Source: an uncultured Planctomycetaceae bacterium (GTDB taxonomy: Bacteria; Planctomycetota; Planctomycetia; Planctomycetales; Planctomycetaceae). Taken from it: DNA of 7,045 bases. Made by a program: the position numbers and the translations under genes. The stretch's first letter is position 1. Each line of letters starts with the position of its first letter. The stretch lies in NCBI GenBank assembly GCA_937975745.1, contig CALJUK010000266.1, positions 1 through 7,045 of the forward strand. The letters run 5' to 3'. Positions 1 through 5,727 of this stretch are shown here, one piece after another. The notes beneath the pieces were generated by a model. It did no database searches, was not told the DNA's origin, and saw nothing but the letters and a program-made list of their open reading frames with translations.

Positions 1-872
1 CCATCCGAAGCGTCGTCGAAAACCCCGAGCACAAGCTGAAAGCCGGCATGTTCGCCCGCGTACAGTTTCGCCGTGAATGGGCTGATGTCCTGGCAGTCCC
101 CGAGAACGCCGTGATGTGGAGCGGCAAGCGAGCGGTGGCCATCGTTCGACAGAACGAAGGCATGTTTCAGCCGCGGGAATTGCGGATCGGTCACAAATGG
201 CTTTATGCGGAGCAGACGTACCGACCGGGCGGTCAGTTGGAATTTGGATCGGCAAACGTGCGCTACCATGAGGTGCTCGCGGGGCTCTCTCCCGGCGAGC
301 AGGTCGTCACATCCGGCGCCTTCCTGCTCAATGCGGAGGCCCAGTTCCAGAACGTCCTGACCAAGATGCTGCCCCCGCGGGATCGATCGGCCACTCTGGA
401 TGAGGCCATCGGTCAGCCACTGGCCGACGGTGTTCGGGACGTGCTCGATGGATATTTCGCCCTGACGACGTCGCTCACGGAAGACCAATTGGAACCGATC
501 GCCGGACAGGCAGAAAGACTCGCTGCCAGCAGCCGACAATTGGCTCAACTCGCCACAGAAGCTGATGCCTCTGAGTTGGAGAACTCGGCAACGGCCCTGG
601 CCGAGCATGCTGACGAGATCGCAGGCGGAGGGCCGTCTAATCTCCATCAGGCGCGGATCGCCTACGGACGAATCAGCCGTGACCTCTTCACGTTGCTGGC
701 CGAAAACGGGGGCCAGACGCTGCTGGGAAAAAATGTCTTCGCCTTTCACTGTGGCATGGCCAAGGTGGGCTACGAGAACTGGCTCTGGTGGAGCCCGCAG
801 ATTCATAACCCCTACATGGGCCAAAAGATGCTGACATGCGGAACAAAACTCGAATCGCTGACCCCTGAATAA
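1..872 (+). CDS. cusB: CusB-like RND efflux periplasmic adaptor, 3' part, with C-terminal DUF3347-type domain
   Basis: This is the C-terminal portion of a membrane-fusion (periplasmic adaptor) protein that would bridge an inner-membrane RND pump and an outer-membrane channel in copper/silver export. The frame is open from base 3, and the residues before the first ATG at 48 (reading NPEHKLKAGMFARVQF) match the beta-barrel segment of this family, so the gene starts upstream of the window and the ATG at 48 is internal. EQVVTSGAFLLNAEAQ (about 297-344) is the usual membrane-proximal end of the adaptor. From about 420 to 860 there is an extra helical domain ending in HCGMA (747-761) and NPYMGQKMLTCG (807-842), the conserved tail pattern of DUF3347 domains. 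Its Cys, Met and His residues are plausible metal ligands. The lipoprotein and the CusA-like pump follow on the same strand. The adaptor assignment is firm; Cu/Ag specificity is inferred from the pump. Confidence 0.9.
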   Translation, partial: IRSVVENPEHKLKAGMFARVQFRREWADVLAVPENAVMWSGKRAVAIVRQNEGMFQPRELRIGHKWLYAEQTYRPGGQLEFGSANVRYHEVLAGLSPGEQVVTSGAFLLNAEAQFQNVLTKMLPPRDRSATLDEAIGQPLADGVRDVLDGYFALTTSLTEDQLEPIAGQAERLAASSRQLAQLATEADASELENSATALAEHADEIAGGGPSNLHQARIAYGRISRDLFTLLAENGGQTLLGKNVFAFHCGMAKVGYENWLWWSPQIHNPYMGQKMLTCGTKLESLTPE

Positions 873-889
873 CTTTCGTGATGACGCCG

Positions 890-915
890 GCAGTCCGTGT
901 CAGCCACGGCACTGC
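890..915 (+). other. Hairpin in the adaptor-lipoprotein gap
   Basis: GCAGTCCGTG (890-899) can pair with CACGG (905-909) and ACTGC (911-915), leaving C910 as a one-base bulge and TCAGC as the loop. The stem has ten base pairs. It lies 17 nt after the adaptor stop codon and has no T-tract, so it is not a standard intrinsic terminator. It could stabilise or mark a processing point in the mRNA. The pairing is seen in the sequence; the role is a guess. Confidence 0.4.
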
Positions 916-944
916 GGTCGTCGAATCCACAATCCCTGACCTTC

Positions 945-952
945 AAAGGAGA
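945..952 (+). promoter_or_regulatory. Shine-Dalgarno of the lipoprotein gene
   Basis: AAAGGAGA lies 5 nt before the ATG at 958. It is the strongest ribosome-binding site among the complete genes in the window and fixes the lipoprotein start. Confidence 0.8.
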
Positions 953-957
953 CCCCA

Positions 958-1314
958 ATGAGACGGACCACACTGGCAACCACCGCCACCGTGTTACTGA
1001 TCGGAACACTTGCCTTCGTGGGCTGCAATTCACAGGACGGGGCCAGTCCTGAATCGAGGACACCGACATCGACTACGGATGCGTCGATGTCCGACGTCGA
1101 TCCGAAGATTAATGCGGCGCTCGCTCAGTTGTCACCGGAAGACCGTGCGGCCGCCGAGCAACAGAAGATCTGTCCGGTCACGGGCGAGCCACTTGGTTCG
1201 ATGGGCAAACCGATCAAGGTGACCGTCAAAGGGCAGGAAGTTTTCCTGTGCTGCGAAGCCTGCCGTGAACGGATCGAAGCCGAGCCGGACAAGTACCTCG
1301 CCAAGCTGAAGTAA
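958..1314 (+). CDS. Lipoprotein with cysteine heavy-metal-binding module (YHS/TRASH-like), probable periplasmic metal chaperone
   Basis: The 118-aa product has a short positive N-terminus, a hydrophobic segment (residues 6-21) and a lipobox-like FVGC with Cys23, so it is probably a lipid-anchored lipoprotein; Phe at -3 is slightly atypical. Residues 24-50 form a Ser/Thr/Asp-rich linker. The C-terminal half carries CPVTGEPLGSMG from Cys72 and VFLCCEAC with Cys98, Cys99 and Cys102, followed by a charged helix. This CP-x-TG ... CC-x-x-C arrangement resembles the small YHS/TRASH-type metal-binding modules found with copper and other heavy-metal transporters. The gene sits between the adaptor and the pump, 85 nt after the former, with an excellent Shine-Dalgarno. 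In E. coli the comparable niche is filled by the soluble chaperone CusF, which is unrelated in sequence. Metal delivery to the adaptor or pump is inferred; the ligand could be Cu(I), Ag(I) or another thiophilic ion. Confidence 0.85.
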   Translation: MRRTTLATTATVLLIGTLAFVGCNSQDGASPESRTPTSTTDASMSDVDPKINAALAQLSPEDRAAAEQQKICPVTGEPLGSMGKPIKVTVKGQEVFLCCEACRERIEAEPDKYLAKLK

Positions 1315-1325
1315 TCGTGATCGGA

Positions 1326-1355
1326 CAGCGGACCGGTGTCGGGACCGGTCCGCTG
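1326..1355 (+). promoter_or_regulatory. Perfect 12-bp stem-loop between the lipoprotein and pump genes
   Basis: CAGCGGACCGGT (1326-1337) is perfectly complementary to ACCGGTCCGCTG (1344-1355), with GTCGGG as a six-base loop. It starts 12 nt after the lipoprotein stop and ends 36 nt before the preferred cusA ATG. The stem is very GC-rich, but what follows (CTCTCGG) is not a T-tract, so it may be a weak attenuator, an mRNA processing or stability element, or a translation-control hairpin. It also argues against the in-frame GTG at 1317 as the cusA start, because that would place the hairpin inside the coding sequence. Confidence 0.65.
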
Positions 1356-1391
1356 CTCTCGGAAATCCCTTGTAAACCACCCACACGCTCT

Positions 1392-4300
1392 ATGATCGCC
1401 AAACTCATCGCCTGGTGCATCGAGAATCGCTTTCTCGTCGGGATTCTGACGCTGATCGCCGTCGTCATCGGTGTGTGGGCCACCTACACGATTCCGGTCG
1501 ATGCCATCCCTGATCTGTCCGACGTGCAGGTCATCATCTACACGCCATGGCAGGGGCGCGACCCCCAGACGATCGAGGATCAGGTCACCTATCCCATTGC
1601 CAGTCAGATGCTGGCCGTTCCTGGCGTGGCCGACGTGCGCGGCTACAGCTTCTTCGGACTGTCGTTTGTGTACGTCATCTTTGAGGACGGCACCGATATG
1701 TACTGGGCTCGCAGTCGCGTGCTGGAGTACATGAATCAGGTCCAGGGCGAGCTTCCCGACGACGCCACTCCCCGTCTCGGCCCGGACGCGACGGGACTCG
1801 GCTGGGTTTACATCTACACGCTCGAAGACACGCAGAACAACTATGACCTCGGGGAGCTGCGGGCTCTCCAGGACTGGTACGTGCGGTATCAACTCACCGC
1901 CGTTCCTGGCGTGGCCGAAGTCGCGTCGGTGGGGGGTGCCGTCCGGCAGTATCAGGTGACCGTGGACCCCCGCAAGCTGCTCTTGTATCGCGTCCCGCTG
2001 GAACAGGTCGTCGGGGCGATCAAGGACTCCAACAATGATGTCGGTGGCCGAGTCGTCGAGATGACCGAGACCGAGCACATGATTCGCGGTCGCGGTTACA
2101 TACAGGACGTACAGGACATTGAGAAAGTCGTGCTGAAAGCGACTGAAGACGGCACGCCGGTCCTCGTGAGCGATGTCGCACAAGTGCAGATCGGTCCCGA
2201 TATCAAACGTGGGATCGCCGAGAAGAACGGCACAGGCGAGGTGGTCGCCGGCGTGGTCGTGATGCGATTCGGTGAGAACGCACTGGAAGTCATCGACGCG
2301 GTCAAGGAGAAAATTCAGCAGCTTGAGTCCGGGCTGCCCGAAGGGGTCGTTGTCCGTACCGCCTACGACCGCGGCGCATTGATCCACCGTAGTATCGACA
2401 CGCTCAAGCATACATTGGCTGAGGAACTGGCCATCACCGCAATCATTTGTCTGGTCTTTCTGCTGCATGTGCGGAGCGGACTCGTTGCGGCGGCCGTGCT
2501 GCCACTGGGGATTCTGGGTTCCTTCATTGTCATGAAACTGGCGGGGATCAATGCCAACATCATGTCGATCTCGGGCATCGCAGTGGCCATCGGCACGATG
2601 GTCGATTCGTCGATCGTGATGGTCGAGAACCTGCACAAACACAAGGAGAAATCTCCCGATGCGAATCATTGGGAACTGGTGACCAAAGCCGCACAGGAAG
2701 TCGGCCCGGGGCTGTTCGTGGCGCTATTGGTGATCACGGTCTCGTTTCTGCCGGTGTTTGCGCTGGAAGGTCAAGCCGGCCGGCTGTTCAAGCCCCTGGC
2801 GTTCACGAAGACGTTTGCGATGGCGGCCGGAGCCTTCATCGCGGTGACGGTCATTCCACCGTTGATGGGCTTTCTCGTTCGCGGACGACTCCCCAAAGAA
2901 GATACCAACCCGGTCAATCGTGTTTGCATCTGGCTCTATATGCCCATCATTCGGTTCGCCCTGCGCCACAAGCTGGTCTCAATGCTGTTTGCGTTCGCTT
3001 TGCTGGCATTGACCTGGGTGCCGTGGTCCAAAACTGGTAGCGAGTTCATGCCCCCTCTTCGCGAGGGCGACATCCTCTACATGCCCACGACCGTGCCGGG
3101 TTTGTCCTCAACGGAAGCACGTCGGACGCTTCAGATCCAAGACCAGTTGCTGGCTCAGTTCCCGGAAGTCCGCGTTGTCCTGGGGAAGATCGGCCGCTTC
3201 AACACGCCGACCGATCCGGCACCGCTGTCGATGGTTGAAACTCACGCCTCGCTGCGTCCTGAGGAAGACTGGCCGCAGCGGTTGATCGAGAAGGGCTATC
3301 TGAGGCACCTCGCCGGCCAAATGCTGAGTGAGTTGAGAGCCGACAGTCCAGAGTCAACAGACGGGAAGGACCAGAGCCCCTTTGTCACAATGAGCGGCGA
3401 CGTCTCGCCGGACACCGTGACAGAGCAGGCCGAAGGCATGACGCGAGCCGAGATCAACCGGCAGACACGCGTCGAACTGATGCACGCGCTACACACCGGC
3501 ATGGATCGGATGCGGGCAGGACTGGAAGAGCATCGTGAAGAGAGTAAGTTGCAGAATGGAGATTCCACTCAACTCTCATCACTCGACACTCAACTCCTGG
3601 AAGACCGCTGGGCGGCCGACATTCTCAAGCACGAGATGAGAAAGGTCCGCCCCCAGTTACCGGGGCGCATCGTCGAGTGGCTTTCGCAGAATCTGGTCGA
3701 GATTATCGAGTCGCAGGGAGGCATCGGTGAATCACGCACAGCAGATGCGGTCGCGTTCCTCCGCGAGCGCTGGAAGAACCGTCTCTCCCCCGGCGATGTG
3801 CCGCTCGTGGCCACAACGTTCGAGGAGCTGACCAAAGAGGAAATGCAGCGGGAAATTAGCATCCCCGGAATGCCGAACTGGTGGCTGATGCCGATCGAAA
3901 CGCGTATCGGCATGCTGACCACCGGGATGCGGGGCTTGCTCGGCCTCAAGCTGTACGGCACCGATCTGGAACGGTTGGCGGAACTGGGCACTCAGCTTGA
4001 GACTGTGCTAAAGGATGTCCCAGGCACGCTGAGCGTAGTGGCCGAACGAGCGCTGGGTGGTCACTACATCGACATCAACGTTGACCGCGACGAGTGCGCC
4101 CGCTACGGCCTGCGGGTCGGCGATGTGCAACGGATTGTTGAGACGGCCATCGGCGGGATGAACATCTCGACGACGGTCGAAGGCCGCTACCGGTTTCCCA
4201 TCAACGTCCGCTACCCCCGCGAACTGCGGGACGACCTGGAGAAACTGCAGCGTGTTTTGATCGCCACTCCCGATGGCAAACAGGTCCCGCTCGGACAGGT

Positions 4301-5114
4301 CGCGCAGATCGAATTCGTCGACGGCCCGCCGGTCATCAAAAGTGAATCCGGCTTGCTGCTGGTCAACATTCCGGTGGACATCGAACAAGGCCTCGACATT
4401 GGCACGTATGTGGAACAGGCCCAGGCCGCAATTGATGACTCCGTCGCCGACGGCCGGTTGACGTTCCCGGCCGGGTACTACACCCAATGGAGCGGCCAGT
4501 ACGAATTCATGGAACAGGTTCGCCAACGCCTCAACGTCATCGTCCCGATCACGCTCGCGGTCATCTTCATCCTGATCTACTTCAACATGAAGAACGTCAC
4601 CGAGACGCTGATCACGATGCTCACGTTACCGTTCGCTCTGATTGGCGGGGTCTGGGGCATGTATTGGCTGGGGTATAACTGGAGTGTCGCTGTCGCGATC
4701 GGTTTCATCGCGCTGGCTGGATTGGCCGCCGAGACCGGCATCATTATGCACGTTTACCTCGATCTGGCCTACAAAGAGCATCGCCAGCGACTTGGCCGCC
4801 ATCTCAGCCCGACCGAACTGCATCGGGCGGTGATTGAAGGCGCGGTTCTACGAGTCCGACCGAAACTCATGACGGTCCTCACGGACTTCATCGCGCTAAT
4901 GCCGATCCTCTGGGCCACCACACCTGGAGCAGGTCCCATGAAACGCATTGCGATCCCCGTCATCGGTGGAGTCATCACTTCGGCCATTCATACCCTGGTT
5001 CTGATTCCCGTCTACTACACCCTTTACAAGCGTTGGGAGCAATGGCGAGATTCCCGAACTGGTAGCTCGGAAGAGGACGACGCGAAGAAATTGCCAGCGA
5101 TCGGAGCCGACTAA
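1392..5114 (+). CDS. cusA: CusA-like copper/silver RND efflux pump with a large periplasmic insertion
   Basis: This is an inner-membrane proton-driven heavy-metal pump of the HME-RND family, 1240 aa from ATG 1392. That start gives the family's usual beginning, MIAKLIAWCIENRFLVG, with the first membrane helix at about 14-33. An in-frame GTG at 1317 would add 25 unrelated residues across a hairpin. No clear Shine-Dalgarno precedes 1392. IPVDAIPDLSDVQVI and the GTMVDSSIVMVEN helix are typical. Asp405, Glu1114 and Lys1158 match the proton-relay D405/E939/K984 of E. coli CusA. Met564 (LYMP), Met614 (SMVET) and Met841 (RIGML) match its copper-site methionines 573, 623 and 672, so Cu(I)/Ag(I) is more likely than Zn/Co. 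E. coli CusA has about 1047 residues. Most of the excess is an insertion of about 178 residues near 629-807, between the second and third methionines. The frame stays open throughout, so this is not a broken gene. The adaptor and lipoprotein genes lie directly upstream. Confidence 0.95.
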   Translation: MIAKLIAWCIENRFLVGILTLIAVVIGVWATYTIPVDAIPDLSDVQVIIYTPWQGRDPQTIEDQVTYPIASQMLAVPGVADVRGYSFFGLSFVYVIFEDGTDMYWARSRVLEYMNQVQGELPDDATPRLGPDATGLGWVYIYTLEDTQNNYDLGELRALQDWYVRYQLTAVPGVAEVASVGGAVRQYQVTVDPRKLLLYRVPLEQVVGAIKDSNNDVGGRVVEMTETEHMIRGRGYIQDVQDIEKVVLKATEDGTPVLVSDVAQVQIGPDIKRGIAEKNGTGEVVAGVVVMRFGENALEVIDAVKEKIQQLESGLPEGVVVRTAYDRGALIHRSIDTLKHTLAEELAITAIICLVFLLHVRSGLVAAAVLPLGILGSFIVMKLAGINANIMSISGIAVAIGTMVDSSIVMVENLHKHKEKSPDANHWELVTKAAQEVGPGLFVALLVITVSFLPVFALEGQAGRLFKPLAFTKTFAMAAGAFIAVTVIPPLMGFLVRGRLPKEDTNPVNRVCIWLYMPIIRFALRHKLVSMLFAFALLALTWVPWSKTGSEFMPPLREGDILYMPTTVPGLSSTEARRTLQIQDQLLAQFPEVRVVLGKIGRFNTPTDPAPLSMVETHASLRPEEDWPQRLIEKGYLRHLAGQMLSELRADSPESTDGKDQSPFVTMSGDVSPDTVTEQAEGMTRAEINRQTRVELMHALHTGMDRMRAGLEEHREESKLQNGDSTQLSSLDTQLLEDRWAADILKHEMRKVRPQLPGRIVEWLSQNLVEIIESQGGIGESRTADAVAFLRERWKNRLSPGDVPLVATTFEELTKEEMQREISIPGMPNWWLMPIETRIGMLTTGMRGLLGLKLYGTDLERLAELGTQLETVLKDVPGTLSVVAERALGGHYIDINVDRDECARYGLRVGDVQRIVETAIGGMNISTTVEGRYRFPINVRYPRELRDDLEKLQRVLIATPDGKQVPLGQVAQIEFVDGPPVIKSESGLLLVNIPVDIEQGLDIGTYVEQAQAAIDDSVADGRLTFPAGYYTQWSGQYEFMEQVRQRLNVIVPITLAVIFILIYFNMKNVTETLITMLTLPFALIGGVWGMYWLGYNWSVAVAIGFIALAGLAAETGIIMHVYLDLAYKEHRQRLGRHLSPTELHRAVIEGAVLRVRPKLMTVLTDFIALMPILWATTPGAGPMKRIAIPVIGGVITSAIHTLVLIPVYYTLYKRWEQWRDSRTGSSEEDDAKKLPAIGAD
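3276..3812 (+). other. Extra domain inserted in the CusA periplasmic region
   Basis: This encodes residues of about 629-807 of the pump. Compared from memory with E. coli CusA, the sequence leaves the family pattern after SLRPEEDWP and returns at the KEEMQREISIPGMPNWW stretch. The segment is charged, mostly helix-like and without Cys, but it has seven Met and five His. These include a cluster spaced M-H-x-x-H-x-x-M-x-x-M at residues 697-707 (3480-3512). Its middle has a low-complexity linker (NGDSTQLSSLDTQLLED) containing a 10-bp direct repeat. The boundaries are good to roughly ten residues. Its function is unknown; a metal-capture or partner-docking role is speculative. Confidence 0.75.
3566..3596 (+). 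repeat. 10-bp direct repeat inside the CusA insertion
   Basis: CACTCAACTC occurs at 3566-3575 and 3587-3596, exactly 21 nt (seven codons) apart, giving TQL twice in the linker. The in-frame spacing suits a small ancient duplication, but with only 10 matching bases it could be chance. Confidence 0.45.
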
Positions 5115-5119
5115 TCGGC

Positions 5120-5199
5120 GAGCGGTCGGCGGGCTCCGTTGCCTCTGGCACGGCTCCAACGTCAAGCAATGGAGCCTTAGCCGGCCGCTCACTTTTCTT
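5120..5199 (+). terminator. Long stem-loop and T-rich tract after cusA
   Basis: GAGCGGTCGGC (5120-5130) pairs with GCCGGCCGCTC (5180-5190), with one T-G wobble. After a small internal loop, GGCTCC (5132-5137) pairs with GGAGCC (5171-5176), and a 33-nt loop closes the structure. ACTTTTCTT follows immediately, as expected of an intrinsic terminator, though the loop is longer than usual. GGCTCC is repeated at 5152-5157 and GGAGCC also occurs at 5103-5108 inside the end of cusA, so alternative pairings are possible. Termination of the copper operon is the simplest reading. Confidence 0.6.
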
Positions 5200-5216
5200 G
5201 CTCGATTCTCTCCGTG

Positions 5217-5282
5217 TCCAGCTGGATGTGTCGACACGAAAGGAGTCAACATCCATTTGCAGCTGCATCCATTTGCAGCTGC
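5217..5282. repeat. Cluster of four short perfect palindromes, three with a CAGCTG core
   Basis: TCCAGCTGGA (5217-5226), GTGTCGACAC (5228-5237), TGCAGCTGCA (5258-5267) and GCAGCTGC (5275-5282) are all exact palindromes within 66 bp. The CAGCTG centres are 41 and 16 bp apart. The last two lie in the tandem duplication, so they are not independent. Such a cluster could be an operator array, a recombination site or part of an origin, but no known site is recognised. Confidence 0.6.
5250..5281 (+). repeat. Perfect 16-bp tandem duplication
   Basis: CATCCATTTGCAGCTG occurs twice head to tail at 5250-5265 and 5266-5281. Each unit ends in the palindromic CAGCTG. It may be a slippage duplication or a two-copy iteron-like or operator array; two copies are too few to decide. 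Confidence 0.9.
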
Positions 5283-5310
5283 GGGTTGTTTCGAGGGGAC
5301 AAGTCTCAGT

Positions 5311-5344
5311 AATTCGTGCGTCGATCGTGTATCGCATCCGAATT
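5311..5344. other. Hairpin with a two-base bulge
   Basis: AATTCGTGCG (5311-5320) pairs with CGCA (5333-5336) and CGAATT (5339-5344), with TC bulged and a 12-base loop. There is no T-tract. It is the first of several stems between 5311 and 5467. Confidence 0.4.
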
Positions 5345-5360
5345 GGCATCATTGCGTGCT

Positions 5361-5467
5361 TTGTCACATCGTTGATTTGATTGACGTCCTGCAAGTAGGA
5401 CAGCCAAGCGATCAACTACGTGCACCCTGTCTAACTACGGATCGTCGTTTCTCACACGATGTGACAA
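5361..5467. repeat. 12-bp perfect inverted repeat enclosing 83 bp
   Basis: TTGTCACATCGT (5361-5372) and ACGATGTGACAA (5456-5467) are exact reverse complements. Inside, GTTGAT (5371-5376) can pair with ATCAAC (5411-5416), overlapping the outer arm by two bases, and GTCCT (5386-5390) with AGGAC (5397-5401). The right arm also contributes to a local TCACA-CGA-TGTGA dyad (5452-5464). No target-site duplication flanks the repeat. It could be a tiny non-autonomous element, paired protein-binding sites or the closing stem of a structured RNA. Confidence 0.6.
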
Positions 5468-5647
5468 TTCCCCGCCGGTGTGGTAGGGATTGACGAGAGA
5501 GAGAGATCTTTGCTGCAAGTTTCAAATCGGAAGACGATTCACGGCCCTTTGAGTCGGCTGCTTGGCCGCGTCAGAGGGCCGGTGGTCTGTTCAGGTTTTC
5601 TTGAACGTTTCCGCAGCGTTGCCAGCGCCCTTAAGCGGCTGGGTTGT

Positions 5648-5669
5648 CGATCGCTCACGTGAGTGATCG
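5648..5669. promoter_or_regulatory. 22-bp near-perfect palindrome upstream of the DUF932 gene
   Basis: CGATCGCTCAC (5648-5658) and GTGAGTGATCG (5659-5669) are reverse complements except for one pair, which is a G-T. The centre, CTCACGTGAG, is perfect. A second hairpin, CCGGC (5675-5679) with GCCGG (5687-5691), follows at once, about 36 nt before the preferred start codon. A continuous palindrome of this size just before a gene suggests an operator for a dimeric repressor, possibly autoregulatory. No promoter was recognised to support this. Confidence 0.5.
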
Positions 5670-5717
5670 GTGGCCCGGCCGTGTGAGCCGGACCATGTTC
5701 GATATGGTTCGATTTCG

Positions 5718-5722
5718 AAAGG
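5718..5722 (+). promoter_or_regulatory. Weak Shine-Dalgarno that selects the DUF932 start
   Basis: AAAGG lies 5 nt before ATG 5728. The in-frame upstream candidates (TTG 5644, ATG 5695, ATG 5704) have no comparable site. Confidence 0.6.
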
Positions 5723-5727
5723 CAGCG

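Larger units (their letters stand above)
5191..5727. other. Gene-free interval rich in palindromes and repeats
   Basis: I find no convincing coding region here on either strand: the short open frames have no recognisable composition, motif or start signal. The interval does hold an unusual density of symmetric sequence, annotated separately: palindromes at 5217-5282, a tandem duplication at 5250-5281, hairpins at 5311-5344 and 5386-5401, a 12-bp inverted repeat at 5361-5467, a (GA)6 run at 5495-5506, and a near-palindrome at 5648-5669. AAAGGAG at 5239-5245 looks like a Shine-Dalgarno but no start codon follows at a usable distance. No convincing -35/-10 pair was seen, although the DUF932 gene probably needs a promoter here. 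Confidence 0.6.

Noticed and set aside
1317..1391. 25-codon N-terminal extension of cusA from GTG 1317
   Set aside because: It contains the 12-bp hairpin, encodes a Gly/Pro-rich stretch unlike the family, and the ATG at 1392 gives the expected start just before the first membrane helix.
1125..2669. 514-codon open frame on the minus strand opposite the lipoprotein and the start of cusA
   Set aside because: The + strand is clearly coding here with conserved RND motifs. The antisense peptide is full of Asp/His/Arg with no recognisable domain, typical of a shadow frame in GC-rich genes.
4975..5415. 146-codon minus-strand frame covering the end of cusA and the intergenic region
   Set aside because: It overlaps the cusA 3' end, the probable terminator and the repeats, shows no motif and has no start signal.
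5250..5467. CRISPR array or integron attC site
   Set aside because: Only two adjacent 16-bp copies exist with no spacer, and the inverted-repeat ends do not match the GTTRRRY/RYYYAAC ends of attC sites.
5380..5513. TTGACG at 5382 and 5490 as -35 promoter boxes
   Set aside because: Neither has a plausible -10 hexamer 16-18 nt downstream, so no promoter is annotated.
5198..5662. Three short + strand frames (60-78 codons) in the intergenic interval
   Set aside because: Their peptides look random, they overlap each other in different frames and run through palindromes and the tandem repeat, and none has a well-placed ribosome-binding site.
5644..5727. 28-codon extension of the DUF932 gene from TTG 5644
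   Set aside because: The extension translates a palindrome and a hairpin, and only ATG 5728 has a Shine-Dalgarno-like AAAGG at a suitable distance.
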